From positions 30,132,001 through 30,196,000 of the forward strand of contig OU612068.1 of the NCBI GenBank assembly GCA_914767715.1: DNA of 64,000 bases, given 5' to 3'. The DNA is from Membranipora membranacea (taxonomy: Eukaryota; Bryozoa; Gymnolaemata; Cheilostomatida; Membraniporidae). The notes beneath the pieces were generated by a model. It did no database searches. It was not told the DNA's origin and saw only the letters and a program-made list of their open reading frames with translations. Shown here piece by piece: positions 24,801-34,500 of this stretch. Within the stretch, counting starts at the first letter, position 1; every line of letters starts with the position of its first letter. Made by a program: the position numbers and the translations under genes.

Positions 24801-25866
24801 ACATAGCCATCTCTAAACACACACGTAATACCAGTTCTAATAATGCATTTCACTTTTCACAGGCAGCTAGACATGCTGTGGAGCAAGCGAAAGATTCGGG
24901 CTACCGTGATGTGGAGATAAGAACCGATAGCCAGTTCCTTCAGAACAGTAGGTATTCGGAGTAATGCTATTGTATTCGCAAAAAGATTTGTTTTTTACAT
25001 CTCTAGTAAATGTTAGGCATTCCCGTTGAAATCCAGACTGGAAAATTTGGCAAAGTTATAGCGTTGTTGTTTTGCTGTTTTCAGGCATGAATAAGTGGAT
25101 GGATAACTGGCAGAGAAATGACTGGACACTGTCCAATGGAGGTGAAGTGAAGAACAGGGCCGACTTCGAGAGGCTCAATCATTCCTCTGAGGGTATGAAT
25201 GTTACATATGTAAGTGTTACCATCACAATCACTTGCCTCGCTTACACTACAGTGAACTGTCAGTGTAGCTACTCTGTTCCCTGGTGGATGAAACTGTAAA
25301 ACTGAACAACAATTTCATTGCTTGATGTCATATGTTCCGATTCCCAGAAATCACTTGGGAGGTGGCTCAGTTGGTTAGAGCGCCAATCTTTTAGCATGCA
25401 AATGCTGAAGGTCGTGGGTTCGAATCCCACTGCGGTCCATCAACTACTGGGGTTTGGTTGGCCCCAGGTGTGCTCCGACCTGCCTACAAACAGAGAACTA
25501 CCTGGCGCAAATATTGCGGCCTCGCCACTAAGGCAACTTTTTTGCCACCCATGCTTCGGGATGTGGCGTGTGATAAGACATCCGATTTTAATCAACCTTT
25601 AATTAACCTTTTTTTAAATCAACCTTGATAATTCCTTTCATTTACTTAGTGTCTCAGCCCTCAGTTCAGAACAATGAATTACCTGTTACCTACCACATAG
25701 TTATAGTTGGTGTTGTTAAGCCTACTTAAGATGCTGTTCTTTTTTGTAGAAACATGTGAGAGGCCACAGCGGTAATCCCTCCAACCAAGCTGCTGATTAT
25801 CTGGCCAATGAAGGAGCCGCTAGAAATAATAATCATGGTGGAAACAACAGGGGTTACAGATACTAA
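18853..25866 (+). CDS. RNASEH1: Ribonuclease H (RNase H1 type)
   Basis: Five exons: 18853-18959, 19476-19530, 24863-24947, 25085-25209 and 25750-25866, closing in frame at 489 nt (162 aa). The enzyme cleaves the RNA strand of RNA-DNA hybrids. All catalytic residues of the DEDD set are visible: D in [12 protein letters not shown] (exon 1), E in NNRAEIE (exon 2), D in RTDSQF (exon 3), the histidine of VRGHSGN and D of [12 protein letters not shown] (exon 5). The tail is Asn/Gly-rich and ends RGYRY. The N-terminal hybrid-binding domain of most animal RNase H1 proteins is not in this model; the start ATG lies just after an acceptor-like CAACTTACAACAG, so an upstream exon is possible, although none was recognised. 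Intron 2 is 5.3 kb and full of mobile DNA. Confidence 0.9.
19032..19065 (+). repeat. Hairpin copy of the GCCTGTCTTGACAAGC family
   Basis: GCCTGTCTTGACAA and its inverse TATCAAGACAGGC lie a few bases apart in RNase H intron 1, forming a compact stem. It shares its start with elements near 7100 (inverted), 15885 and 44502. Confidence 0.5.
19739..19829 (+). repeat. (GGAT)n microsatellite, LINE 3' tail
   Basis: About 22 uninterrupted GGAT units. On the minus strand it reads AATAAATCCATCCATCC and directly continues the 3' end of the LINE at 19740-21640, as expected for non-LTR elements that end in a short tandem repeat rather than poly(A). The open frames through the array (MDGWMDGW...) are an artefact of the repeat. 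Confidence 0.85.
19740..21640 (-). pseudogene. 5'-truncated LINE (CR1/L2-like) with dead reverse transcriptase
   Basis: Minus-strand translation shows the linker upstream of RT (21592-21164, with [14 protein letters not shown]) and the RT domain (21037-20003): [53 protein letters not shown] and VKYLGV. The catalytic YADD box reads YADN. The frame is broken near 21185 and again near 21045, where about eight bases seem missing before the KMMERLVKH block. The endonuclease domain is absent. The 3' end is a short UTR leading into the (ATCC)n tail at 19739. The element sits antisense in RNase H intron 2 and cannot be active. Confidence 0.9.
22455..22525 (-). repeat. GC-rich block related to the TCTGAG micro-insertions
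   Basis: Contains CGCCCCCCAGCCGGGGTTAC followed by TCAGAC, which matches the CCCCCCAGCCGGGG end of 1488-1525 and, inverted, its TCTGAG start. Edges are unclear, so it may be two joined or rearranged copies. Confidence 0.4.
22659..23842. mobile_element. Foldback element with ~320-bp arms and GC-rich repeat loop
   Basis: Left arm 22659-22980 and right arm 23522-23842 are inverted copies with few mismatches, from TATAAGGGGACTTAGTA at the outer edge to TGATTCCAATTGTA at the inner edge. The 541-bp centre is a degenerate tandem array of GCTGCCGCTGNTGTGCTG-type units, open in several frames only because of its composition. No transposase. It lies in RNase H intron 2. A target duplication was not identified. 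Confidence 0.8.
24595..24630. repeat. Perfect 13-bp-arm GC hairpin
   Basis: TTAGAGGCGGAGA and TCTCCGCCTCTAA are separated by ten bases, within RNase H intron 2 about 230 bp before exon 3. It could be a small insertion or a structured intron element; no flanking duplication seen. Confidence 0.45.
25357..25630 (+). mobile_element. tRNA-derived SINE in RNase H intron 4
   Basis: A tRNA-like head (25357-25440) has a good box A (GTGGCTCAGTTGGTTAGAG) and box B (GGTTCGAATCCC), but the acceptor arms GGGAGGT and the 3' GCGGTCC pair poorly and no CCA-adjacent end fits, so it is not a working tRNA gene. About 120 bp of non-tRNA body follows, ending in ATCAACCTTTAATTAACC-type short tail repeats near 25575-25630, as SINEs often do. 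Confidence 0.8.
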
Positions 25867-26844
25867 CTCCTCACTCACTGGTATTTATGAGACGGGTGGG
25901 ACTGGCGTAACCCTCCCCCCCACCTTCAGTCAGATAGGAATCTCCTTGGGAGAAGACTAACTGTATATATCTATATCTACTCCTATAGACTACTTACTTC
26001 TGTTAATAGACTACTTAGTACTTTCTACATGTTATCACTTTCTGTTATTACTTACTGTTGTTATGTAAAAATTCTACATAATAGTCATGGTTACTAAAGG
26101 CTCAACATGTACATCATATTGTAGTTATTCTTCTGTTTCTTTATTTGATATCTTCTGTAACAACGTTGATGGCTAGCTCAAGTCTGTAGCTACATTAAGC
26201 GTGTAATTCTGATGTAAATATTTCAGTTGCGATTATCAAATTAATAATAGTTAGCCCTTTCTACACCAAAATTGCATTTTCTGTTGACTAACGAGCAACT
26301 TGGCTGGAAAATCCTAACATGATTGTGGTTCTTTTCAGGTGTTTGTTAAATGGTAAAATAGTATTCAAAATTATGCAGTAGAACAAAAAACAGTTTGGGT
26401 TCAGCAAGGAGTTATAATCCACTAATGCATTAGCTTGACAGAGCAGTACTGTGGATATTATGCAATCTAGTATGATTATAAATTGGTCACTCGGTATTGC
26501 CTGCAACTCTTGTAATAAAGCGCAGCCAGAACAAACAGCTACAATTTTTTTCAGTCAGAATGTTAAGGAGGTTATCCCAGATCCCCTTCTATCTATGATA
26601 GGAGCGTCTCGATATCAATGTTGTTGAATTTAGTGGCTTATTAAACCAGCTACTGATCGACTCGGGTTTCTGGAACAGTTTAAAATACTCGAGGCTTGAG
26701 GCAACTAATTTTATAAATAATATTTATCATGAAATTCAGTGATTTCTAGATGCAGAGGGAGGAACAACAAGTAGGCAAAAAAATTTATCGCATAAACAAA
26801 CAACACAGTGATAACTGTGTTCACTGTAATGTCTAAGCTTTATG
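25867..26844. other. RNase H 3' flank
   Basis: Probable 3'UTR then intergenic DNA; no gene or repeat recognised. Confidence 0.4.
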
Positions 26845-26852
26845 GTGTACGG

Positions 26853-27368
26853 CAGGGGTGCCCAACCTTTTCTCTCACATGAGCCATTTCAAAAATCAAT
26901 TAAACCAAATGAGCTGACCACGTCGCGTGTAGACAACATGGAAACAGTCAGTGATATATATGTATCATATTCATTCATGTATAAGTGTTGGCAAAAATTC
27001 CAAAGCAAAGTCATTGTGTGAGATTATGCGCGTAGCGCGAAAAAATTGTTGAGGCAATTTCTGGTCATATAAGGCGCCCTGGAGTTTTGTAAGCATGTTA
27101 AGCATTTTGCAAATTTTTGTAAGCATTTTGGAAAATTTAGGTTGGCAAGTCTGCAAGAAGACAACTCTACACACATATTACAATGCAGGCACCCAGTACA
27201 ATGAACTTGTATACACTATACATACATTTAATGTACATTGTACATGCACGAATTGAACGCATGAAATTCGCGCCAAAAAGCGCGTGAAATTTGCAAATAT
27301 TAAAATGAGCCACCCAAAAAGCCAAAATGAGCCGAGGTGGCTCATGAGCCATAGGTTGGGCACCCCTG
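26853..27368. mobile_element. Non-autonomous hAT element with perfect 8-bp target duplication
   Basis: The ends are CAGGGGTGCCCAACCT and its inverted copy AGGTTGGGCACCCCTG, the classic hAT terminal sequence. GTGTACGG is repeated exactly on both sides (26845-26852 and 27369-27376). The 516-bp body has no transposase, so it depended on a hAT transposase elsewhere in the genome. The perfect duplication and well matched ends suggest a fairly recent insertion. Confidence 0.93.
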
Positions 27369-27376
27369 GTGTACGG

Positions 27377-27714
27377 GTTAGGCCTCTTCTAATTAACTTC
27401 TAAAACCGAATAAAAATTTAGTTTCACATGCCTGGCTCAGGTCTGCATCATTGCTACTAGCAAGCAATTTACATCCTATAAAATACTTATAGAAGCAGTT
27501 TTATATTAGATCAAGCAGGGATCGAGTGTGGCCGAATTTGCCAGCGTAAGAGTTGCCCCCCCTCTACTGCCACAACTGCAGCCTGTCACGGTGAGAAAAA
27601 TTAACAGAAACCTTTAGCTCTATACATTTATTGTTACATCCACAGTATGTGTCTCATAAGCACCAAAGTATATAATCACAGGTAGATAAGCTGTATTTTT
27701 ATCTAATCAAGCTA
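27377..27714. other. Gap between hAT element and secreted-protein gene
   Basis: Includes the probable 3'UTR of the minus-strand gene ending at 27715; nothing else recognised. Confidence 0.4.
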
Positions 27715-28936
27715 TTAGTTAGCATTACCATTCTTGTTACCGTTCTGCTTACCGTTCTGATTACCGTTCTGATTACCGTTCTGATTACCGTTCTGGTTAC
27801 CGTTCTGATAACCGTTCTGGTTACCTGGTATATTGCCATTGTGTTGTGGGCCAGGATCATTCCCATTTGAATAAGTTCTTCTGTCATTATGGATTCTGAT
27901 GGTAAAGTGACCGGCTCGTGGAAAACGAGTCTCTGTGAAGTTAGTGAAGAACATGAGTTCGTTACCATCACAAAACAAGGGGAGATTATCCCTGAACTGG
28001 TCACGCCTTTGTTCACACTGGCAGGAGTAGTAATCACAGTTTATGTCTGTAGCTCCAGCTGGACCCCCGCATACTCTCAGACAGCTGGTAACGATTGAAG
28101 AAAACTGGCAGCAGTTGCCCATCCACTTACATGTCACATCAGCGGTGGGACATATGTGGTATCCTCCCAATCTGTTATTCCTAAAGCTACATCTGATCTC
28201 GTTCCGTCTCAACGGAAGCGGTAGTGCAGGTGTTTTGTTAGTGAGATCTTCGTTACAGAAAGCTGTATGCTCATCATATCTATCATTGATCCAATCTTGA
28301 TACACCTTACTATCATCTATAGCTTCTGTGGCTGGCTTCAGACATGCAGACATGTATATCAACATTGATAAACTCACTGACGCCAGCAAGCAGTGTATCA
28401 GTCCAGAAAACCTGAAATTTTACGCAACAAAATTAAATTAAGTTAAAAAAATTTGGGCCCGCAACTACTGTGTCGAAACTTGCCTGGAAGTGAGCAGTGA
28501 GCAACTGCGTCATTCCACCAAGTGTAAAAAACTCTAATTAGGTGTAGCTCGTTAATTTCTAATGTTATGCAGACTTGTGCACTCACATCCCATTCAACCA
28601 CTCCAAATTTTTGGCAGTGATCTTGTGTATTAGGATTGCTGGGGCTTCAATAGCATCGCTGAGACTGCCACAAGCTTTGACACAAACACTCTTCAGTAAT
28701 GGAAAACACATTCTATTGCTTTTAACAAAAATCTCAATTTAGCCATGATTATAATAGAGTAGAGGGGAAAATGAAGAGGATACTGGAAGCCATTAAATAT
28801 AACACACCAACTACCTGGCAAGGAAAGGATAAAAATACATTATAATTGATTGAGGAGAACAATCAGACAAAAGAAAATTGAATGATACTGGAAGACTGGT
28901 GATACTTACTTACCCCATTTTCAGCCTATTTCTCAT
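27715..28936 (-). CDS. Secreted cysteine-rich protein with Asn-Gly-Gln repeat tail
   Basis: Two exons on the minus strand: 28936-28914 (ATG to GG, donor GTAAGT) and 28411-27715 (acceptor TTTCAG), 720 nt, 239 aa. The join restores a signal peptide: MRNRLKMG continues into FSGLIHCLLASVSLSMLIYM. The mature part has about a dozen cysteines (for example CNED, CSFRNN, CPTADVTC, GNCCQF, SCLRVCGG, CDYYSCQC, FCDGN) and ends in an NGNQ array encoded by a 12-bp DNA repeat at about 27723-27825. No family recognised; extracellular matrix, skeletal or defence roles are all possible and none is supported. A TATA box lies 57 bp upstream of the ATG, so the promoter is nearby. Confidence 0.75.
27723..27830 (-). 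repeat. 12-bp coding repeat (Asn-Gly-Asn-Gln)
   Basis: ACCGTTCTGATT-type units repeat about eight times on the plus strand, reading as Asn-Gly-Asn-Gln on the minus strand. The period is a multiple of three, so copy-number change keeps the frame; third-position changes (GGT/GGC, CAG/AAG) show some divergence at the array ends. Confidence 0.8.
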
Positions 28937-28992
28937 AACCGTAGTCTATATGTGCTCTTAACACCTTCTATATTTCCAGCAACACTGTGGCG

Positions 28993-29000
28993 TATTTATA
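28993..29000 (-). promoter_or_regulatory. TATA box of the secreted-protein gene
   Basis: TATAAATA on the minus strand, 57 bp before the start codon at 28936, leaving room for a ~30-nt 5'UTR at normal TATA-to-start spacing. Confidence 0.5.
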
Positions 29001-29289
29001 TTACACGGCGCACAGATAAAGGCTTGAGGAAATTCATGACGTGGGATGCTTCCTGGTGGAGCAGGAGAGATCCCCCAGACACCAATCAAGGTAGAAATAG
29101 CTTATTCCTCATTCTGATGAGGAAATATCATGATTAATGTCACCAGAGTTATAAAAAAATCAATTTCAAACCAACAAGATTTGTGTATAGTGTATAGAGA
29201 ATTTGAGGTTATCAAAAAAATCAACCTTCTGATCAACCTGAAATTCAGACCAACTGCCAATTCTGCATCGACCACTTGTCTGCCTATTG

Positions 29290-29485
29290 TATCCTCAGAT
29301 AGCTGAGTATCTCACTGGGGTGCGGGTGTATCCTCAGATAGCTGAGTATCTCACTGGGGTGTGGGTGTATCCTCAGATAGCTGAGTTTCTCACTGGGGTG
29401 TGGGTGTATCCTCAGATCGCTGAGTATCTCACTGGGGTGTGGGTGTATCCTCAGATAGCTGAGTATCTCACTGGGGTGTGGGTTA
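29290..29485 (+). repeat. 39-bp tandem repeat, five copies
   Basis: GTGTATCCTCAGATAGCTGA..CTCACTGGGGTGTGG repeats with period 39, giving a 13-residue peptide unit (VYPQIAEYLTGVW) in an open frame from 29287 to 29547. Units differ by one or two bases. No splice or start context makes it a convincing gene; a small satellite is the simpler reading. Confidence 0.75.
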
Positions 29486-29489
29486 TCGC

Positions 29490-31030
29490 TTCTTTGGTGA
29501 TAGCTGAACCATGCACTACCTTTTTTGTTGAAGACAGACCACGATAATCGAGCAAATCATTGACATACTACGGCTAAGTTTGACTTATTTATAGTGGCGC
29601 ATGAGCTTCCAATCTCACGACCACTCCTCAGGCGCAGCTATTTATGAGTGGTCATAGTGTGAGGAGATAATACATGGCTGGAATTTACAGTGCTGCACAT
29701 TAGTTTGTAATTTATTTTATTTTTGTGTTCAAATCTACAAATTTAAAGAAAAAGCCTTGCAGGCATATTTTAAATAACAAAATAAAATATTAATGCGGTA
29801 ATAGAAATAAAAATTCAGCCAAATGACTGGTGTAGCATACATGTAGGGCCTATCCTTTTTTTGTTTCTGGCTATTTTAAAACAAGTAATTATATTCAAAG
29901 ATAATATTATTATGGCAATATTCAAATATAATCAAGATCGATTTGATAGTGATGAGCATGTTATTTGGTACTTGTGAACTATTAATATGGCCAAAGAAAT
30001 AATTATCATTGAGTATCAACAGGACTACTTGTAAAATGGAAGGCATGGTGGGCTATGTGACCACGATTGAATGTCAACATACTAAGCCCCTCGCAGTTGC
30101 CTTAGTGCCTGTAGTGGTCTAGGACCTGGGTTGCCGTTGAGTATTCTGAGGGGAGTTTACTTTGGAGGGTACGTATATAGAATCCAATAATTATCGCAAT
30201 GTGAGAAGATAAGAGTCTTTTTTGCAATAAATGTTCAGATTAGTAAGCATAACCGTATCCTAGTTCTAAGCGCTCAGCACGTGCTCCCTGCAAGTGCGAG
30301 ATTGTGGCAGGACATTATCGCACACAATATCAGTCATCATTGACAATAAAAAAGTAATGACATCTTAGTTTATTGATATGCCACCAACTTTCACTTGGAG
30401 CCATAGGGTATAGAGCCATAGAGTATATAATAACTCTATGCTTGGAGCTTAGCCCATGTGTTGGCTCTGCTCTGATTGGCAATCAATCACAGCCAACGCA
30501 TGGGCTACTGCTTTTTTCATTAGCCGTTTGTTCTCAATTTTGATTGGCTGTGGGTTTTTTGTTAGCTGTCAACGACCAATCAAACCGATGTCAATAAAGA
30601 AACCAAAACACCAGCACATGTCATTCAGCTTTGTAGCCTATTTTTTCACTTGTATTGGATCATGTGATCAGGGAGAATGATGGGTTGACTTATCAAGACA
30701 CCTACGTTGTTATACCAGTGACCGTTGAATATAAAGCAGCTACTGATTTGAAGAGCAAGATAGGATATCTTTATCACTAGAAGTGGAAGGCATTATGTAT
30801 GCTGGTGTTATCATTTGAAAGTTATACTTCTTATCATTCAATAGATAAAGCTACTTGCTAGACCACTCAATGACCTCCCTCTCAGTTCATGGGCTACTGA
30901 AACAGTGTGTGTGTCTAAAGTGCAGGCTTATTTAGGTAACATATCTTGACACGCCTACTTACTCACTGGTGTACTTTCAAATCAAGGATAGTGTAAGGAC
31001 AGGTGTACTCTAGGATTTTTGCTAGTTAGT
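29490..31030. other. Intergenic, nothing gene-like
   Basis: An inverted pair CCCATGTGTTGGCT / AGCCAACGCATGGG sits at about 30453-30508 around a short centre. Otherwise AT-rich sequence without recognised features. Confidence 0.4.
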
Positions 31031-31032
31031 TG

Positions 31033-31330
31033 CTAGTACTCCTTGTTACTACTAAGTCTAACTTCTATCACTGCTCCAGTCTGATCATAAAATTGGATCC
31101 TTGGTGGGATAGCTGCAACTGTTGAGAACACAAGGGTGAGCTGCAGTTGGCTGATGATGGAGCCAAAACCAGTGGCCTCTTGGGATTTACATGCCTCTAT
31201 TTTGTCAATGTAGAGTCCAGTATAGAGTCTTGACTCTTGACCATCCAATTGGACATTGGCAAAATACAAGCGCAAGTCCCAGGGGCCAACGGCCTCCACC
31301 ACCAGATCAAGGAGCCCCCCCCCCTCCGCT
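31033..31330 (-). pseudogene. Open fragment of an unidentified protein family
   Basis: The minus-strand frame ending at 31033 contains GPWDLRLYFANVQL and FYDQTGAVIEVRL and has no stop for 89 codons, ending in a TAG. Upstream, a run of C at about 31315-31324 separates it from another open frame, which could be a slippage frameshift. The block encoding YFANVQ resembles repeats at 7740-8110. No signal peptide, start or splice support, so it may be a repeat-borne or decayed exon lying 250 bp before the aldehyde oxidase start in the opposite direction. Confidence 0.3.
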
Positions 31331-31574
31331 GCTTGAGATATCCTGCATGTAGGTGGACGACCAATCCCCTGGTGCGCTGTTGGCTGAGTGCTATAAACAT
31401 ATAAAAGACTACTTGTATGTTATATATCTATGTTTATGATTGGTGCATACTGCTCTGGTAGGCTGTGAGAGCCAAGATCATATTATCAATGAACTTAGCC
31501 TAGTTTGTTGAAAATATGGTAAGGCTTAGACGTGTTCTCTTTTAGGAGATTGGTGGTGGCCTGAGAGACACACA

Positions 31575-34500
31575 ATGGCTGGCGATCCGATCCAATTTCA
31601 GATAAATGGAAAGAAATTTACAGGTATACATACATTGGCAATTGTGCAATATGACGTTTTGTTCAATGCCTAAAGAACATTTGTGGTACAAAACATCTGG
31701 CAGTTTTGCAGACTTGTATCTTTTAGAAAGCCTTACTATTTATTTGGCAGGGAGTCAGGTCTCTTTTATACCTCCTTGCTCTGACTATGATAGTCAACTT
31801 AGTCCATGATTCTAATTATGAAATGTATCCATATTATAAATATGCAGTACTTTATTTATTCATACATGTATATATTTCATACTTTTGCAGTGGAGCCTGG
31901 CAGTTTACCCGATAAGTACACGCTGAATGACTTCATAAGAGAGAATGCTCTACTAAAGGGTACTAAGTTTATGTGTAAGGAAGGCGGTTGTGGAGCCTGT
32001 ACCGTATCTGTAGTAAGACCTGATCTACAGCAACCAGAGCAGCCTGTCAACTCTGTAAGAAAATAATCCTGTCTGTTACCATGTGTTATATAACAGTAAT
32101 CCATTAGGTAACTGAATATAGTACGCATAAACATTGGTGGCTGCGACTTATTCCTTGACATCATTATAATATAATGGATTCGGTCAGTTTAAGTATATGC
32201 CAATGTTGTTTAAGTTTCCGCTGCTGAGTAGATTTTATTGCCGCCTCAAGTCGCACATTTCTAATGCTATAGTAATGTTGGTAGTGTCTGGTACCGATCC
32301 ATGCATGTGGTGGATGGAGTGTTACCACCATAGAAGGATTGGGCAACTCTAAAACTGGTTATAACAAGATACAGCAGAACCTTGCTGATCACAACGGATC
32401 ACAATGTGGATACTGCAGCCCTGGTATGGTCATGACTATGTATGGGTGAGTGTTGAATGCTAGATTGCAAACTGAGATCAACAGATAATCCCTGTATCTC
32501 TTGCAAACTTCTCTTATACAATCTGAGAACAACTGTCTTATTTTGACTCCTTCCTCATTTGATGGTGTCCTCTCTTCTGATGGATCTGCATTTAATATGT
32601 CTTCTGAAGGCTAACCCGCAAAATAGCTAGTAGCCCCTATGTTTTTTTGACAGTTTATTTACATATAACGGATCTGTATTTGATGAAATTTAAATAGCAG
32701 TTGCATTTCCCTTAAAATTTGATCAGTTTAGAGATACCATCTGGTATTTTCAACACGTGACAAGCTCATGAGCAAACATACTGGTCATGTCATCATCACC
32801 CCCTTCAGACTTAGATTTTTATCAGGTTATTGTTCTCTTATCAGACATACTTTCCTTCTCATGCACTGCTAGCTGTTTCCAATTTTGCTACACAAGAGTC
32901 ATGACCTTTAAGTCTAGTCTTACATTTTGATGCCCACAAAGTGCCCTAACATCTCAGCCAACAACCCTCCAAGACCAACTCTCATCAGATAGGTGTGTCT
33001 GTGCATTCATTTACTCAGGACGGTTCCACTCCCTGAATTATGTGTCAAAATAATTCGCTGGAAGACTGTACACTGGTTTAATTTTAACCTTGTTATATTT
33101 ATCTGTAGGTCACTGAAGCAGAGTCCAGGTGACATAGCTCAGAAGTATGAGAGTCACTTCGATGGTAATATCTGCAGATGTACTGGATATAGACCGATCA
33201 TGGACGCCATGCGTCTCTGTGCAGACATCGAGGTCAGTCATAAGTTACTTGAGCCTTCCTCTCTTAACCCCATTCATGTTCAGTCCAGAATTAGGTAGAG
33301 CTTGCACAGTGTTAGGAATGCCATGTGGGATTGTATTAGTCTCACATGGTTTATCAATGTATCTGATGTAAATGAAACAGATTCTGTTTTTTTTTTCAAC
33401 AGAGTAGGCTTTGGATTATATGGATAATAGTAAGCGTCTAATTGTGAGGTTTGTTGTAGGATCTTGAGATGACCAAGTGTCATAATTGTCCACATCTGAA
33501 GTCGGCCTCAGAACCTGTGTTATCGACTGAGCTGAAGTCAGGTGATGGTTCCATGTGGTATCAACCTAAAACCCTAACAGATCTCGAGGGCTTGGCGTCT
33601 AAGGTAAGACAAAATGTCCATGTGTGAACTGTGTTGTTGGCCTGAAAGAGAGTAATTACAGTTTGAAAAATTCACACAGTTCGATCAAGGAAAGGCCTAA
33701 AGTTGAAGTTTTTTTTGTCCAAGTATCAGTCCCTCGTCCCTCATCAGAACAGATATAATGTACCATGTATGCCACACAAGTGTTTAATATAATTACTTTA
33801 TCATGTAGATCTTTTTGTGACCTGCATTTGCAAGAATTTCCGTACCTAACATACACCTTCCCCATCATCATTGTACATTGATTAAAACACATTATATTAT
33901 AGCATTCCAGTGAAAACTACTACATAGTGTCAGGTCATACAGGAGTTGGTGTTTATAAGAATGATGGTCCATATAGTATCTACATCAATATAGGTGCTAT
34001 ATCTGATTTACATAGCGTTAATCTGGTGAGTAAACATTAAGATAGATAACGGGTGTGATGCATGACCTGTATTACAGTAGGGTTGTCTCCTCTCTTTGTG
34101 TGAGCCGATTACTCTTCACCAAAATGCAATATTCATTGACTCACGAATACAGCAGCTATTCCGAGCTGTGAATATTGTGTGATGTTGCTGAGAACAGTCA
34201 TAGGATCTTGTGAGAATAAGGAAAACATACTGTGTGTTAGAGTTAAAGGTATTAGACATTAATCAAAATTCTGCTCGTCTGTCCCAACTTCAGTGTGAAA
34301 TTTGAGTCAAGAGAAGTCCTAAATCCCTTGTAACGGAAAAAAATATGGCCCTATTTCTCACCAAATCGTCATGATCTCCATAGAGAAAAACAAGAACATT
34401 TTTTCACATTATGAATAGGTCCACAAGGTGAGTTGGCAGGGCGTACTGATAGATATAACGGTTGGAGGTTTTAAAACCACTTCCCATATAGTTTTCTTAA

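Noticed and set aside
25357-25440. Functional tRNA gene
   Set aside because: Boxes A and B are good, but the acceptor stem mismatches and a SINE body follows directly.
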